DNA of 64,000 bases from Asterias amurensis (GCF_032118995.1 NC_092655.1:12286406-12350405), one strand, 5' to 3'. Counted from the first letter of the stretch, positions 12,168 to 23,649 are shown. Program-made: numbers and translations. Notes: generated by a model from the letters alone, not told the origin.

Positions 12168-12632
12168 TATAGACGATGTGACCTATGTTTACATTCAAAC
12201 CGCCCTCTGTTAAAAAAAACCACTGTGTACGTCATGTTTTGCCGAGCAAAAATACGCGTAGTCGTGGTAAGACTGCATACACTTTCTACGGGTGCGTTTG
12301 TTTAGCTTCCCTGGGTCGACCCCGGTCTGCCCCGGTACGTTCGAATAGCTTTGACGGGGCTCACCCCGGTTAGCCCCCAGTGCCCTGCTTGCGGAGTGGG
12401 TCACTTGGGGGTGACCTGACGTGCATGCCGTCACCACGACAGGGCGAGTGTGATCGTTCGATTAACTCTTGTCAGGGGCTCACCCGAGTGAGCACTGCGG
12501 GGCCGACCCAGGGAAGCTAAACGAACCAACCCTATATGTAGCTGGCTGCCAAAACACACAGGTTTTGCCCGGCGGTAGGTGCGCGAATCATGTTATGGTT
12601 TTCAAGTGACGTCAGAGGTCACATCGTCTATA
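12168..12632. mobile_element. TIR element, family C
   Basis: Terminal inverted repeat TATAGACGATGTGACCT at 12168-12184 and 12616-12632. The outer parts contain inverted CCGCCCTCTGTT and TTTTGCC-type words. A second element (12290-12532) is nested inside. A shorter copy of family C sits at 21174-21381. Confidence 0.75.
12290..12532. mobile_element. TIR element, family D, nested in family C
   Basis: Inverted ends of the form TTTAGCTTCCCTGGGTCG at 12300-12317 and its inverse near 12504-12521. GC-rich interior with repeated GGGGCTCACCC words. A shorter relative lies at 12680-12797. Confidence 0.7.
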
Positions 12633-12679
12633 AGAGCGAGTGTTTTTTTTAATGGGGTATTTATCAGGGAGAGTGCAAT

Positions 12680-12797
12680 GGGTGCATTTGATTAGCTTCC
12701 CAGGGTCGACCCCGATCTGCCCTGTACATTCGAATAACTTTGACGTCATTCTAGGGGCTCACACCGGTGAACACAGTGAAGCTAATCGAATGCACCC
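12680..12797. mobile_element. TIR element, family D, short copy
   Basis: Inverted ends GGGTGCATTTGATTAGC and GCTAATCGAATGCACCC flank an interior with GGGTCGACCCCGATCTGCC, matching the family D interior. The flanks suggest a 3-base AAT duplication. Confidence 0.7.
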
Positions 12798-12983
12798 AAT
12801 GTTGAAAGAAACACTCTCCGCCGATTCCGGTGGATTAAAGCAATGTGCGCCACCTATGAAAGACAATGGATATTCACAACACATCCCGATAGCCATAATC
12901 ATAGAGTAATCCATCAGCAATGGAATTATTCCAATGTCAATTGTTACGCATCACATTTGTGGCGGTATTGCAGGAGTTTCTGT

Positions 12984-13005
12984 GCCCCCCCCCCCCCCCT
13001 CCCCC
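12984..13005 (+). repeat. Poly-C tract
   Basis: A run of C interrupted by a single T. A similar homopolymer lies near 62083-62094. Confidence 0.8.
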
Positions 13006-13545
13006 CGGAGATTTGGTCAAGTTTAGTGTTTAGTTTCCAGTTATAAATTTATTTATTCACTTCGATTTAATTGAATCAAATAACCTTAAGGTCAACCTGG
13101 ATTCGATGTAAAATACTACAACATTACAGAAAACAGACCAAATTCAATCATCAAATTAACCCAATTTACCCTTTTTTGTGTGTAAACCCAACAACACCGT
13201 GAATGTTGTTTAAAGTGTAAGGTATAAAATATAAGTTGTTAAGCAAAGGAGACGCGGTACCACATTATTAAATAAAAGTATGTACATTAAAAGTCAAATT
13301 ACTGCTTATTATTAAACAACACCAAGTGTGTGATCTTTATCACAACCTACTGGCATGTGTTAAACGTTCACTTTTCCTTAGTCTGTTGATAAAACGTTTT
13401 AGGGATACAAACTGATATATTTATCCGGAACCACACCACTTCGAAGTGAAATGTTTCTTAAAATGCTTTATACTATCCATAAGCTGCTGCACTACCAAAT
13501 ACTAAGTATTGACCCCTTGTACGCACGTCACACTCGGCACTTTGC
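13006..13545. other. Intergenic, no gene seen
   Basis: AT-rich sequence without a repeat family or reading frame that I recognise. Confidence 0.4.
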
Positions 13546-13549
13546 AAAT

Positions 13550-13695
13550 CTCACCATAGACTTTGGAGCGCTAAGCGGCAGCAGACTTACCAGGTAAATT
13601 TCCATTGTTTACGTTTGAATGCGCACATTACCGAGAACAATGGATCTAACCTGGTAAGTCTGCTGCCATCAAGCGTCCCAAAAGTCTCCCATTGG
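13550..13695. mobile_element. Small foldback element, family E
   Basis: Near-perfect inverted arms GGCAGCAGACTTACCAGGT at 13577-13595 and the inverse ending at 13667. A weaker pairing extends outward through GGAGCGCTAAGC and the opposing GCTTGATGG side. No coding potential. Confidence 0.65.
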
Positions 13696-14401
13696 TTTAC
13701 GTGTAATCGCCGCGTCGCCTAAAATGCGCACTTCACTGAATTAACACAGTGATATTGCTCACCAGTATGGCGCATCCAAGATTATTTTGTTGATGACGTC
13801 AGGTGAATTGGGTCAACAGCCAAAAGTTTGTAATGCCGTTAGTTTAAACAGTGATTATACCAAAAACCTTCCCTTTAAGTGAGGAATATAACCACATGGC
13901 GAGTGACACAAATGTATGAAGGTTCTACAATAGTGTATGCCTCTCACAGTAAGTCAACGGGTTTGAATGGCGAGGAGTGGAACCTCAGAACACACCGGCT
14001 ATCAAAAAGACTTCTAGAAGCTAGTTACAAAAAAAAACACTGCTCCACTTTATCAGTCTGGAACCTGATCTCTCTCATGAAGAATGGTAGCAGCGCTCAC
14101 TTCGAGGAGTCTCAATCAGCCCTGATCAAAAACACGGCCCTGTCAGTTCTTGTGTACGCCATCTGTAAGGGGCAATGTGCGGACAGAACCGTGGTTTAGA
14201 AAACCTGTAACAATGAGAAAACTCACCTCTTGGTGGCGCACTATTTTATTATTGTTGATCAACTGGAATTTTATGCGCAAAACCATAATGATGGTTTTTA
14301 GCAGTATTAAAAAAAAACTTACTGGTGATTTTGTACTGTGATCACAAATTAAACGAAACTCGTGCTATACGGGTAATATCTCAACTTGAGTGATGCAATC
14401 T

Positions 14402-14654
14402 ATTCCCTCTGAAATGACGTAGTTTCCGAGAAAGAAAGAAATTTCCACGAATTTGATTTCGAGACCTCAGAATAAGATTTGGAGGTCTCGTAGTAAGCAT
14501 CTGAAAGCAAACAACTTCGTGTGACAAGGTTTTTTTTCTTTATAGTTATCTCACAACTTGGACGACCAATTGAGCTCAAATTTTCACAGGTTTGTTATTT
14601 TATATGTTGAGATACACAAGACTGGTCTCTGACAACCAATAGTGTCCAGTGTCT
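14402..14654 (-). mobile_element. Foldback element, family A, partial
   Basis: Contains the family A internal hairpin (GATTTCGAGACCTCAG and its inverse), GAGCTCAAATTTTCACAGG and a worn GTGTCC terminus followed by TTAA at 14655-14658. The left terminus is missing. Confidence 0.7.
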
Positions 14655-14682
14655 TTAACCACATAATAACAATACCAAAAGT

Positions 14683-14790
14683 CAGAGGGAGCCGTTTTTT
14701 ACAATGTTGTATACTATCAACAGCTCTCCATTGCTCACTACCAAATATGTTTCTATGCTAAAAAAGTTATTACCAAAGGTGTACAGTGAT
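14683..14790 (+). mobile_element. Foldback element, family A, fragment
   Basis: Carries GAGGGAGCCGTTTTTTACAATG and the adjoining CTCTCCATTGCTC segment in the opposite orientation to the neighbour at 14402-14654. It is a second, truncated copy. Confidence 0.55.
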
Positions 14791-15176
14791 TTTTAACCAC
14801 CTCGCAAGTTATTAAACTTGGATCTGAGAAAGGAATTTGTTTTCTGGAGATATTTCTCTTTCGATTGCACTCCTGAAGCTCCGTACTTTCTTGATTCATA
14901 GAGTGGTATATGACACACATGCTTTTAACACCAAGGTGGCCGAGTGAGCCTTGGATCATTTAGGCCTTTTATTGACTAGATGGCAACATCCTTTGTATAG
15001 CGAGAAAAGGGTGGAATTATAATCAGTGTACCTGAGTGTGAAATTCATACAGCATAAATTTACAAGAAAAAAATGAAAATATATGTAACATCATACAGCT
15101 TTGCTAATTTCGATTGCAGCCGTCAACAAAAGCATGTGATCATGCAGAAATCCCTCAGAAAACGTAGGCCATTTAA

Positions 15177-15546
15177 AGCCAGTGGACACTATTGGTAATT
15201 GTCAAAGACCAGTCTTCTCACTTGGTGTATCTCAACATATGCCTAAAATAACAAACCTGTGAAAAGTTGAGCGCGATCGGTCGTCGGAGTTGCGAGAGAA
15301 CTATGAAAGAAAAAAACACCCTTATCAGTTGTGCTTTCAGATGCTTGATTTCGAGACCTCAAGTTCTAATCTTGAGGTCTCAAATCAAATTCGTGGAAAA
15401 TTACTTCTTTCTTCAAAACCAGGTCACTTCAGAGGGAGCCGTTTCTCACAATGTTTTATACTATCAACCTCTCCCCATTATTCTTTACCAAGTAAGGTTT
15501 TATGCCAATAACTATTTTAAGTAAATACCAATAGTGTCCACTGCCT
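15177..15546 (+). mobile_element. Foldback element, family A, complete
   Basis: Bordered by TTAA on both sides (15173-15176 and 15547-15550). Terminal words CAGTGGACACTATTGGTAA and ATAGTGTCCACTGCC are inverted. The internal inverted repeat ATTTCGAGACCTCAAG is present. The short open frames inside are by-products of the repeat. Confidence 0.85.
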
Positions 15547-15696
15547 TTAAGTAAAACGGAATAACCTACTTTCATAGAACATGCCAAGGTAGATTACACG
15601 ATATGTTTATTGAAAACTAAAAGATTGAAATGTTTACCATTTTCTGAAACCGGTCAAATATCAAAGTGCTATTGGAACTCCTTTGATCAATGGGCC

Positions 15697-15957
15697 ATAT
15701 TTTTGACCGCGCGAGGGCGCTCTCAATCACTTCCGGGGGTATATTCATTCATTGGAACACATTACCACCACAGACATCTAATCCATCACGGGCAATAAGA
15801 CTTTTAAAGGAGCCGTTATAATCCACCTCTAAAGCAAATTGAAACTACGGCGACAACACTAGTGACAGAACGCCTATTAATCTGTGCAGGGCGAATCGCG
15901 TATACCCCCAGAAGTGATAAAAGTACTATTTATAGCGCCCTCACGCGGTCAAAAATA
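15697..15957. mobile_element. TIR element, family F
   Basis: Inverted ends ATATTTTTGACCGCGCGAGG at the left and CGCGGTCAAAAATA at the right. Also inverted inside: GAGGGCGCT against AGCGCCCTC, and CACTTCCGGGGGTATA against TATACCCCCAGAAGTG. Non-coding. Confidence 0.7.
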
Positions 15958-16159
15958 AGGCGCATTGCGATTGGGTATTTTCAGAATGTACTGTACTGGC
16001 AATGACAAATTAGTCAGAAAACTGAAACATGATAAAAGGAACATGAAGAAGGTGATCTAGAGCCTGATCATGATCGATCATAGAATCTAGAAAATCAAGT
16101 AAATTTAGTTTGGTTAATCAATTAACATCTGAAATACAAACCCTTGAAGGTGATCCCCT

Positions 16160-16380
16160 GGCTGTTGCTTCCCAGGTAAACTTGGGTGTGATTGGCTGAC
16201 CGGTTGTCCCTGAACAAACTTATTGACAACCTAGGGAGACCGCCAACCTTATAGGGCTATAAATGGAACAGTTGATAGAGTACTGGCTTGTTAATCCGGA
16301 GGTCGTTGGTTCAAATCCAGCACTCTAGTTACATCTTCTTTAATAAACAATACCAGTACTGATCATCATTAGTTATCAAT
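16160..16380 (+). repeat. SINE-like repeat with tRNA-Asn-like head
   Basis: The part at about 16268-16325 keeps tRNA features: an A-box-like segment, an anticodon-loop-like CTTGTTAATC (GTT anticodon) and the B-box GGTTCAAATCC. There is no clean acceptor stem, so this is a tRNA-derived repeat and not a functional tRNA gene. Confidence 0.5.
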
Positions 16381-16498
16381 TTTGAGGACCCCTCTCTCCC
16401 CCTACAGATCATCGCGTTTTTTAACTGGGGTTCAAAGAACAAGACAACCACTTCTTTTGGTCAATAAAACAGTAGAAAACACATGTACACACATGGAA

Positions 16499-16683
16499 TT
16501 GGCGTGGCTGAGCGGTTATGAGCACTGAATTCAAACTCTGGTGTCTCTGATCAGCATAGTGTGGGTTCGAGTCCCAGTCGTAACACTTGTGTCCTTAAGC
16601 AAGACATTTAACCATTGCTTTGTCCTTCAGATGGTACGTAAAGCTGTTGGTCCCAGGTGTTGTGTAATGCACGCAAAAGAACA
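16499..16683 (+). repeat. tRNA-Leu-like SINE, copy 1
   Basis: The head reads GGCGTGGCTGAGCGGTTATG, later GGGTTCGAGTCCCAGTCG, with a long variable arm as in Leu or Ser tRNAs. Next comes the conserved body CTTGTGTCCTTAAGCAAGAC and CCTTCAGATGG. Truncated at the 3' end after GCAAAAGAAC. Confidence 0.75.
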
Positions 16684-16900
16684 ATCAATCAATCAATCAA
16701 CCGCAGCAGAGACAGCAAGGGTCCGTTGCACCGATCTCCTGTGTCCAGGTCCTACAGCCTCATGCCAGATATGGTCGATTTCGTTAGGCCAGCCAAGTTG
16801 TTGGGCCCAGGATGATCGAGGGCAGCCTCTAGGTCTCTTCCACCCAGGAGCTGCTGCTAGGCCTCCCCTGGAGTTGATGGTGATGCTTACAGCTTTTTTA
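16684..16900 (-). mobile_element. Non-LTR retrotransposon 3' end fragment
   Basis: Read on the minus strand, the sequence gives a peptide with GWKRPRGCPRSSW followed by WHEAVGPGHRRS. This resembles the conserved C-terminal pattern of several LINE ORF2 proteins (GRPR..W, then a tryptophan with A.DR). It ends in a GATT-type tetranucleotide run (16683-16704), a usual LINE 3' tail. Clade not determined. Confidence 0.55.
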
Positions 16901-16902
16901 GC

Positions 16903-17262
16903 TGGGGTGTCGTGGCCGAGCGGTTAAGAGCACCGAATTCAAGCTCTGCTGATTCTGTTCAGCAGTGTGTGGGTTCGAATCCCGGTCGTGACACTTGTGT
17001 CCCTGAGCAAGACACTTAACTATTAATGCTTCTCTCCACCCAGGGGTAAATGGGTACCTGTAAGAGCAGAGATGGTTCTTGTGATTGATTTAGCCGAGTA
17101 GCGCATTTGTTGCATGAGGCTGTATACTCCCCAGGGAGCTGAGATGGTTTAAGGAGTGAATTAAGGCCCAGTGACCAGGGGTAATAATTTGAAGCGCTTT
17201 GAGACACCCATTCGGGAGTGGAAAAGCGCTATATAAACTCAAATATTATTAATATTATTATG
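16903..17262 (+). repeat. tRNA-Leu-like SINE, full-length copy
   Basis: The head at 16904-16992 pairs its ends (GTGTCGTG with CGTGACAC), has GGCCGAGCGGTTAAGAGC, an anticodon region TTCAAGC compatible with CAA, a long variable arm and the B-box GGTTCGAATCC. The tail ends GAAAAGCGCTATATAAA followed by ATT repeats, a 3' end shared by many LINE/SINE pairs. Pol III transcription would start at the head. Confidence 0.85.
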
Positions 17263-17432
17263 TTGTCAGCTAAGTGAGCGACATGACCTAGGAAGGCAGA
17301 GCGGCAGCGTTGAATAGATTGGTTGATTGGGGGCAGACATGTTCTTTGGGTGACTTCATTGCTGCTGACAAAGTGGAACCACTGGATGCCAAGAATTGAT
17401 AGTTGACACCTCATGTTGATGGAGTCAAGTCG
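17263..17432. other. Intergenic, no gene seen
   Basis: No recognisable feature. Confidence 0.3.
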
Positions 17433-17560
17433 ATTGAGGTCAGATCAGAAGAACCCAGTGCACTTATCAAAAAAGAACAGGGGCTCGCCCATGTGTTTCT
17501 GGCTGGATGCGCCACAGCACCTTGTAAACCATTAAAAGGTGCTATGTAAAAGGAGCAGGT
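17433..17560 (+). repeat. SINE body fragment
   Basis: Matches the body of the tRNA-Leu-like SINE (AAGAACCCAGTGCACTTATC, then GGCTGGATGCGCCACAGCACCTTG) without the tRNA head. Confidence 0.65.
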
Positions 17561-18440
17561 CTTATAACCCAAACGAAGTCCCACATACCTTGCAGGAAGT
17601 ACTAAAGTGCCTTGAGTGTCACTGAGTGACTGATACAGGGGCCCGTGTTGATAAAGTTACTTACCTCTTACCTACCAGCCAGGTGACTGGAATCGCCAGA
17701 GCAGACATTACACAGCACACAGATGCTTTTAGCGGATGTACAACTAACCTGAAGTATTGTAACTCCCAGTTGATGTGTTGTGTTGAAAACAGTTATCCAA
17801 ACCCACACGGGCAGTGCACTGGTTTTCGGAGATCAATTGCTCTGATTATTTCATACCAGTACCTAAAATCATATAGATTCACTTGAGAAAAAGCGACAAC
17901 ATTTATATTTGTGTTAGAAACTGACAGAAACAAAACAACCAGATAAACAGTCCATGGAACAGTCAATTAAATTGCGAATCTTATTTATTTACAATCTGGA
18001 ACAAGTGAAAACATTTATGGCATCGCCTTAAACACTTTGTGTTTAAAGGCTATACTAAAGGTAGTAAATACATGCACAATTTCAAATGGATATTTACAAT
18101 ACATGTTGTTGCACTTAGTACAAATAAGTTGTTGCCCTACTGTATTTAAAGTACGTTTGATAACAGTGTAATAGTGTAACTTGTCATTAAACATTGCTTT
18201 TGTTGAAAGTTAGCATCTACACTAGTGAAGCTACCATTTATCTAGACAGAAAATCAAATGTGTTTTTTTTTTTTCTTTTAAAACACCGGACAGCTTTAGG
18301 TCAACTTATAGTTTTGAATGAGGTGCATGCTGGTCTAGCTAGTTCAACATTTAGCTCTTTTGCAATGAGTAATTTGCAAAAAGGTCTATGGCATTTGGTC
18401 CAGTGAGATGTTTCAAGGAATAAATAGGATGGGTTCACAC
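17561..18440. other. Intergenic, no gene seen
   Basis: Nearly 0.9 kb without a supported gene or repeat family. Confidence 0.4.
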
Positions 18441-18447
18441 TGCCATA

Positions 18448-18478
18448 AAAATATATATATATATATATATTTTTTTTA
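18448..18478 (+). repeat. AT dinucleotide and poly-T microsatellite
   Basis: An AT run of about ten units directly followed by a T run. Confidence 0.85.
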
Positions 18479-18565
18479 TTGAAAAGTTGTTATCCCCCTT
18501 AAGGGTCATGTCACACGAGGCAATGTACACGCAACCAACTCCATGGAATCTCCCCCCAAAAAAAA

Positions 18566-18569
18566 ATAA

Positions 18570-18668
<99 letters not shown>

Positions 18669-18684
18669 AAAAAAAAAAAAAAAA
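18566..18684 (+). repeat. AAAT tetranucleotide microsatellite
   Basis: About 25 uninterrupted AAAT units followed by a run of A. The FIYL-rich open frames on the opposite strand are produced entirely by this repeat. Confidence 0.95.
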
Positions 18685-18885
18685 TATCCATTCACATTTG
18701 AATGCTGACATAATAATATTCCTGGGAATCTCAAGAAACATACACTACAGTTGTTTGCCTCCAAGGTGCCTTGTGTGACAAAGCCCTTATAGCTATTTTG
18801 GCAAGAATAATTGTTAATAAAAGTTAATATCTACCGTTTTGTTCATAACTGCCTTCAAAACAAAAAAAGATCATTGCTATATTAA

Positions 18886-19255
18886 AGGCAGTGGACACTA
18901 TTGGTAATTACTCAAAATAATTATTGGCATAAAACCTTACTTGGTGACGAGTAATGGGGAGAGGTTTATGGTATAAAACATTGCGAGAAACGGCTCCTTC
19001 TGAAGTGCCATAGTTTTAGAGAAAGACTTCCACGACTTTGATTTCGAGACCTCAGATTTAGAACTTGAGGTCTCGTAATCAACCATCTAAACACACACAA
19101 CTTCGTGTGACAAGGGTGTTTTTTCTTTCATTAATATCTCGCAACTTCAACGACCGATTGAGCTCAAATTTTCACAGGTTTGTTATTTTATTCATATATT
19201 GAGATACACTAAGTGAGAAGACTGGTCTTTGACATTTACAAATAGTGTCCACTAA
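18886..19255 (-). mobile_element. Foldback element, family A
   Basis: Left border TTAA at 18882-18885 followed by AGGCAGTGGACACTATTGG. The internal hairpin GATTTCGAGACCTCAG is present. The right terminus is slightly truncated (GTGTCCACTAAGG). Confidence 0.85.
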
Positions 19256-20860
19256 GGAAAGGGTGTCAGACCGAGGTTTGAAAGTGCAAGGCAAGCAGCA
19301 TAAATTTGAGTGGTGACAACATCTCTTTTAATTTCAGAAACGTCAGTTTTTCCACAAATTCTGAATTCTAATACAGGCCTGTAATTTCATCTTTTGGAGG
19401 GCAAGGCCATTTTCTTTTAGCAAAGGGCACTTCTATTGGAAAATTTTCAAGACTATGGGACACTTTTAAATGACACCAACGTGCCAAGGCCGAGACCAGG
19501 GTCATGGAGGATGTCCTCCATGAAATTCCAGGCCTGACATAATGATTAGATTTCTGTCGATTTCAGAATAATCAAAGTTATGCCACACATTCAGAATTCT
19601 AAGAACATTAACTGTAACAAAAATCAATTGAATAAAACCTATCCTCTGCTGGACAACAGAGGGCGGTACAAAGCTACCTGTTCCAGAGCCATATATTGGG
19701 AGAGTTACAACAATTTGCGATTAGAAGCCATTTTGTTCTCAAGAAACGCATGGACGTACACGGGGTGCCAGACTAGACTGCCCATTAGGTTGTGCTGCAT
19801 TTGGAGACAACATGGCGATCAGCAACCACGTGACCAAAGAAAACTGGTCCCTCTATGTCGCAACTCTCTCAATATACAGCTCTGATCATGTTCCAATGGT
19901 AATTGGTAGTTGATAAATGCTGCCACAGTACTACATAGTATAGCAGGCCTGTACATCCAGTAGTTTACATTGCACATCAAGTCAGACTAAAGTCTTTGTC
20001 TAAATGCAACAGTGTAATTAAAGGGTCTGGGTAATTTTGTAGGACAAAAAAACACAATGTGCACAGATTTACTTTAAGCTTACACAGTTTGAAGACCATG
20101 ATGGTAGAAAGCTTCCCATAAAACAATGTCATGAAAAGTGATCATGAGACGAACATTATTTTAGCATGTAAAAACATATTTTCATGAAATTGTTTTACTT
20201 GTTTCTCAAAAACTACAGCACCTCAGCAAATAATAATTTCAAGGTACGTTTTCTACTATCATTATCTTCAAACGGTGTAAGTTTATTGTAAATCTGTGGA
20301 CAATGTGTTTTGTGTTACAAAAAGTACCCAAATCCTTTAACACCACAAAAAATGACAGAAAATTCTATGAAATTCGACAAATCACATGACAAGGATCTTA
20401 AGGAGAATTATATAAAAACACATACAATGAACACTATAATCAATATACATGTAACTTGTTTATACCCTTCATAGTTCTGTATTAAGCACTGTATACTCGG
20501 TTATGTCATTTTGATGCGTCAAAGCACTTAAGCATGCCATACTTGCTGAGCATATGCAGTGAACTATTTAGGTTCTATATAGCTGCTTGCACCTCGTAAG
20601 AGTTGCAGCAGTTTAAAGTTGGTCGAGTTGCCTTCAACCATGATATCATGCACGTGAATGTTCTTAAAACACCATTTGCACTGTGCCTGCATGCGTACTT
20701 AAGCACACAGAGTTCCTACGCTAACCGTTGTAATTGGTGGCTTTACGCGGTTGCTAAACTTTATTTGTCTGAAGGTAAAGTTTAGATTTGGTTAGCGCCC
20801 TCTTGTAACGATGTTTTCCCATGATTTGCCATGCCATACACCATCAACATCCCTTCCCAT
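19256..20860. other. Intergenic, no gene seen
   Basis: About 1.6 kb with no convincing reading frame. A GTTTGAAGA-centred segment (20030-20340) has weakly inverted halves with TGTGTTTT words and may be an old foldback element. Confidence 0.4.
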
Positions 20861-20889
20861 CTTATCTTTCAGATTGTTCCTTGTGTAAA

Positions 20890-21165
20890 TACGGTCTCAG
20901 CAACAAGGTCAGGAGGAAAAGAGCGAGCCATTGCCTACGCAAGCAGAGGGCGGCGGAGGGCTGAACGCAATGACGCCTACTACAGTGCATTCAAGTTGGA
21001 GCTCCTCGCCTTGAAGTGGGCTATCAGTCCTATTTGCTTATTGTATAATTTCTTGCTAAGCGCTATGGTACCCTGTGTAAGAGCGCTATATAAATGTCTA
21101 ACATTAGTGTTCACAGACCACAACCCACTAGTACACTTGAATACAGCCACACTACAGCAGTAAAA
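20890..21165 (+). pseudogene. Ty3/Gypsy pol fragment (RNase H region)
   Basis: The plus-strand frame contains RAIAYASRGRRRAERNDAYY, then YSAFKLELLALKWAI, and after a short non-homologous insert FTDHNPLVHL. These are conserved landmarks of the Gypsy RT-RNase H junction. The insert at about 21030-21110 includes a GAGCGCTATATAAATG word, like the SINE tails in this window. A family C element interrupts the next part. A fossil with no intact upstream reverse transcriptase. Confidence 0.8.
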
Positions 21166-21173
21166 CACTGCTG

Positions 21174-21381
21174 TATAGACGATGTGACCATTGACGTCAC
21201 ACGAAAACCAACATGATTCGTGCGCATACCACCGGGCAAAACCTTTGTGTTTTGGCAGCCAGCTAGAAAGTGTACGCAATCTTACTATGACTGCGCAACT
21301 CAGTGCCCGGCGAAACATGACGTATATAGTGTTTTGTCAACAGAGGGCGGCTCGAATGTAAACAAAGGTCACATCGTCTAT
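21174..21381. mobile_element. TIR element, family C, inserted in Gypsy
   Basis: Inverted ends TATAGACGATGTGACC and GGTCACATCGTCTAT. Inner words GGGCAAAACC and CAGAGGGCGGC match the outer parts of 12168-12632. Gypsy RNase H coding sequence lies on both sides, so the insertion site is well defined. Confidence 0.8.
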
Positions 21382-21384
21382 TGC

Positions 21385-21515
21385 CCAGTTGGCAAACTTT
21401 CACTTCAATATCAAGAACCGACCTGGGAAAAGCAGGGACAATGCTGACGCCCTTTCCAGGCACACTGACATATTACTCGACCCACAAAAACCAGGATCGT
21501 CAGAACGACCTGTAA
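21385..21515 (+). pseudogene. Ty3/Gypsy RNase H C-terminal piece
   Basis: The frame reads LANFHFNIKNRPGKSRDNADALSR, the end of a retroelement RNase H where PGK.N..ADALSR is the conserved ending. It continues the fragment at 20890-21165 across the inserted family C element. Confidence 0.8.
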
Positions 21516-22430
21516 GTAGCTTTTTAATAATTGGACTTTACTCCTGTTATTTCAAGAAGAAAATTATTGTAAGATTCCGTTATGCTATGTAAATGTAGAG
21601 CCAATTTTTACCAGAACTTAAGATTTACTGGATAAACTGGTACGGGAAAGTCATTGAGAGAGAGAGAGAGTTTGTATAGTATTGATTTGAATGCGGTAAA
21701 GATGAAAGTGCATTGTCAAACCACTGTGAAAAAGTATTGCTCATAAGTTGATAATGTGTAAAAGATCAAAGAGTTGTACAAGTTGCAGGGTACAAAAAAA
21801 AAAACCTGTCAAACATGTTAACATGTACATAAAAAAAATATAAGAAGAAGTTCTCATGTCCCTGAATCTAAAGATTCCAAGTAACTGGGCTAGTTTGCTG
21901 CAGAAGTTGAAACGACGGGATTAGTTCTACATGTACATCACAAAGCAGGGCAAAAAACAAACTTTGAAAGAACTGGACACTAACTTGCGAACTATCATCG
22001 GCAACATTATGGATAAGGAAGACCCAGACACACCAAGCACTTCATATAGTCAAGATAAAGAACACCAGAAAAATGAACTTAAAAAAAAAACTCCTTGCCA
22101 AAATTTCACCAACAAAGAAAAGAAAGAAAGGACCCATTCCTGGAGATCGGATCACAATGTAATGAATTGTACATTTTAGCAGTTATATAATAAACCACTA
22201 AGGCCTGACCGCTGGCAGGGCAGCCTCGTGTAGCCCTGCTGGCGGTAGTCCGAATCCAGCTATCATTAAGTCAACATCGTGTCACTTAGCACTGATTGGG
22301 CTCCGATACTTGACTATAGTGTATAGATAAATATAGATACCGTCGTAAAATACAACACATATGTAGGGACCGCCCCCTTGCTAGATAAAAATATTAGTAG
22401 TTTATTTCCACCCCCTAAAAATTTAAGAGC
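21516..22430. other. Unassigned sequence in the Gypsy region
   Basis: Contains a short AG microsatellite (21656-21669) and a lysine-rich plus-strand frame of about 80 codons (21931-22179) with no recognised domain. It may be decayed retroelement sequence. Confidence 0.35.
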
Positions 22431-22439
22431 CTTCACACT

Positions 22440-22890
22440 AACCCACCAGTTTATCGACAGCCAAATGCTGGACCTCCCAGTGAGGAACAGCAGATAGGGG
22501 AGTGATGTGGTTTTGAGTGTGGCCTACAGCCAGTCATATTCTGGATGACTGTGATTGAGAACACACAATAAAATCACGATCACTTCATAATTGGCCGTTT
22601 CATCCTTCTTTTCAGGTACATGTATGTGGATTTTTGTTATACTTTAATTCAAAGCTCACATTACATAGCTCAGTTTAGCATCATTTTAGTTATTTTAGTC
22701 CAATAGTAAAAGATATATTTCTATTCAAATTGGTTCCAAGACTTTCACTTAGGCCCATTGTTTTAAGCTCAATAGGTTTTGTGTATGGCCTACAGCCAGT
22801 CATGTTCTGGATGACTGTGAGTGAGGAAACACAATAAGATCACAATCACTTCATAACTGGCTGTTTCATCCTTATTTTCAGAACACTCCA
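22440..22890 (+). repeat. LTR-like duplicated segment
   Basis: A block with GCCTACAGCCAGTCAT, TCTGGATGACTGTGA and CACAATCACTTCATAA occurs twice (about 22520-22617 and 22779-22880). A GGGGAGTGATGTG word at 22497-22509 resembles the polypurine tract and LTR start common in Gypsy elements. LTR ends are not confirmed. Confidence 0.45.
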
Positions 22891-23040
22891 GCCCCCTTCA
22901 CCTGGGCCTGGGGTTTACCCTTGGCGATCTTGCCAGGACAGCATTTGGTGAAAGCAACATGCCCAACTAAATGGCGTGTGCCTGTTCTGTGACCACGAAC
23001 CGCGGATGAAGAGAGAGACGATATTGCCCTGTTAGCCAGT

Positions 23041-23470
23041 TGTCCTTCCCGTACAGATGCAGGATGGCATGCCAGTTTATGAGTTGAAGCCAGAGACGGG
23101 AGTGGGAAGAACAAGGGTTCTCCATCGGAACCTACTCCTCCCCTGTAACCACCTACCTCTGTCCGAGCATGGAGGAATAAATTATTTTATTAAATTTATT
23201 CTTCCATGGTCCGAGATAGTGCAAACAGATCTACCAAAGCCACGAAAGAAGAGAGAACTACGGTCTACGGACAGACGCGTCCCTCCCACTCACCAAATTG
23301 ATGACGGAGACAGCTCTGATGACGAGTCCTATCACCTGCATTCCCATTCACCTGCTGATGCACACCAGACTACAGAACCCTCCAGCCCCCTTCACCTGGG
23401 GCCCGGGTTTACACATACCTTTGAGTGTAAAGGTCTAGTGGTGACTGCTAGGTACACATCCGATTCGACT
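23041..23470 (+). pseudogene. Ty3/Gypsy integrase C-terminal fragment
   Basis: The frame begins MPVYELKPETGVGRTRVLHRN and continues LLLPC, the typical end of Gypsy integrases in marine animals. An acidic, proline-rich tail follows. A short AT-rich insert (about 23173-23205) interrupts the tail. A CCAGCCCCCTTCACCTGGG segment of the tail is repeated near 22887-22906, which suggests a second truncated copy just upstream. Confidence 0.75.
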
Positions 23471-23649
23471 ATATCTCGATTTGACTTTCTTTCTTTTGTC
23501 GAAAGAAAGCGTACAATATAATTTTCGGTATGAAACCTAGTATTGGCTGATGGTGGTGCTGACTTCAATGTAAATCACATGACAAACGAAGGGTTCTGCA
23601 TGAAGCTGTTTAAAGACCTAACCCTTGGCGTACTCATGACTACATCATA

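Noticed and set aside
16268..16325. tRNA-Asn gene
   Set aside because: A B-box and anticodon-like loop are present, but no proper acceptor stem was found.
16903..16992. Functional tRNA-Leu gene
   Set aside because: The tRNA-like head is followed by a conserved SINE body and is present in several truncated copies. The anticodon stem pairs poorly.
18506..18764. Minus-strand frames rich in Phe, Ile, Tyr and Leu
   Set aside because: They are translations of the AAAT microsatellite.
21931..22179. Lysine-rich 82-codon frame as a gene
   Set aside because: Composition only. No domain, no splice support and surrounded by retroelement debris.
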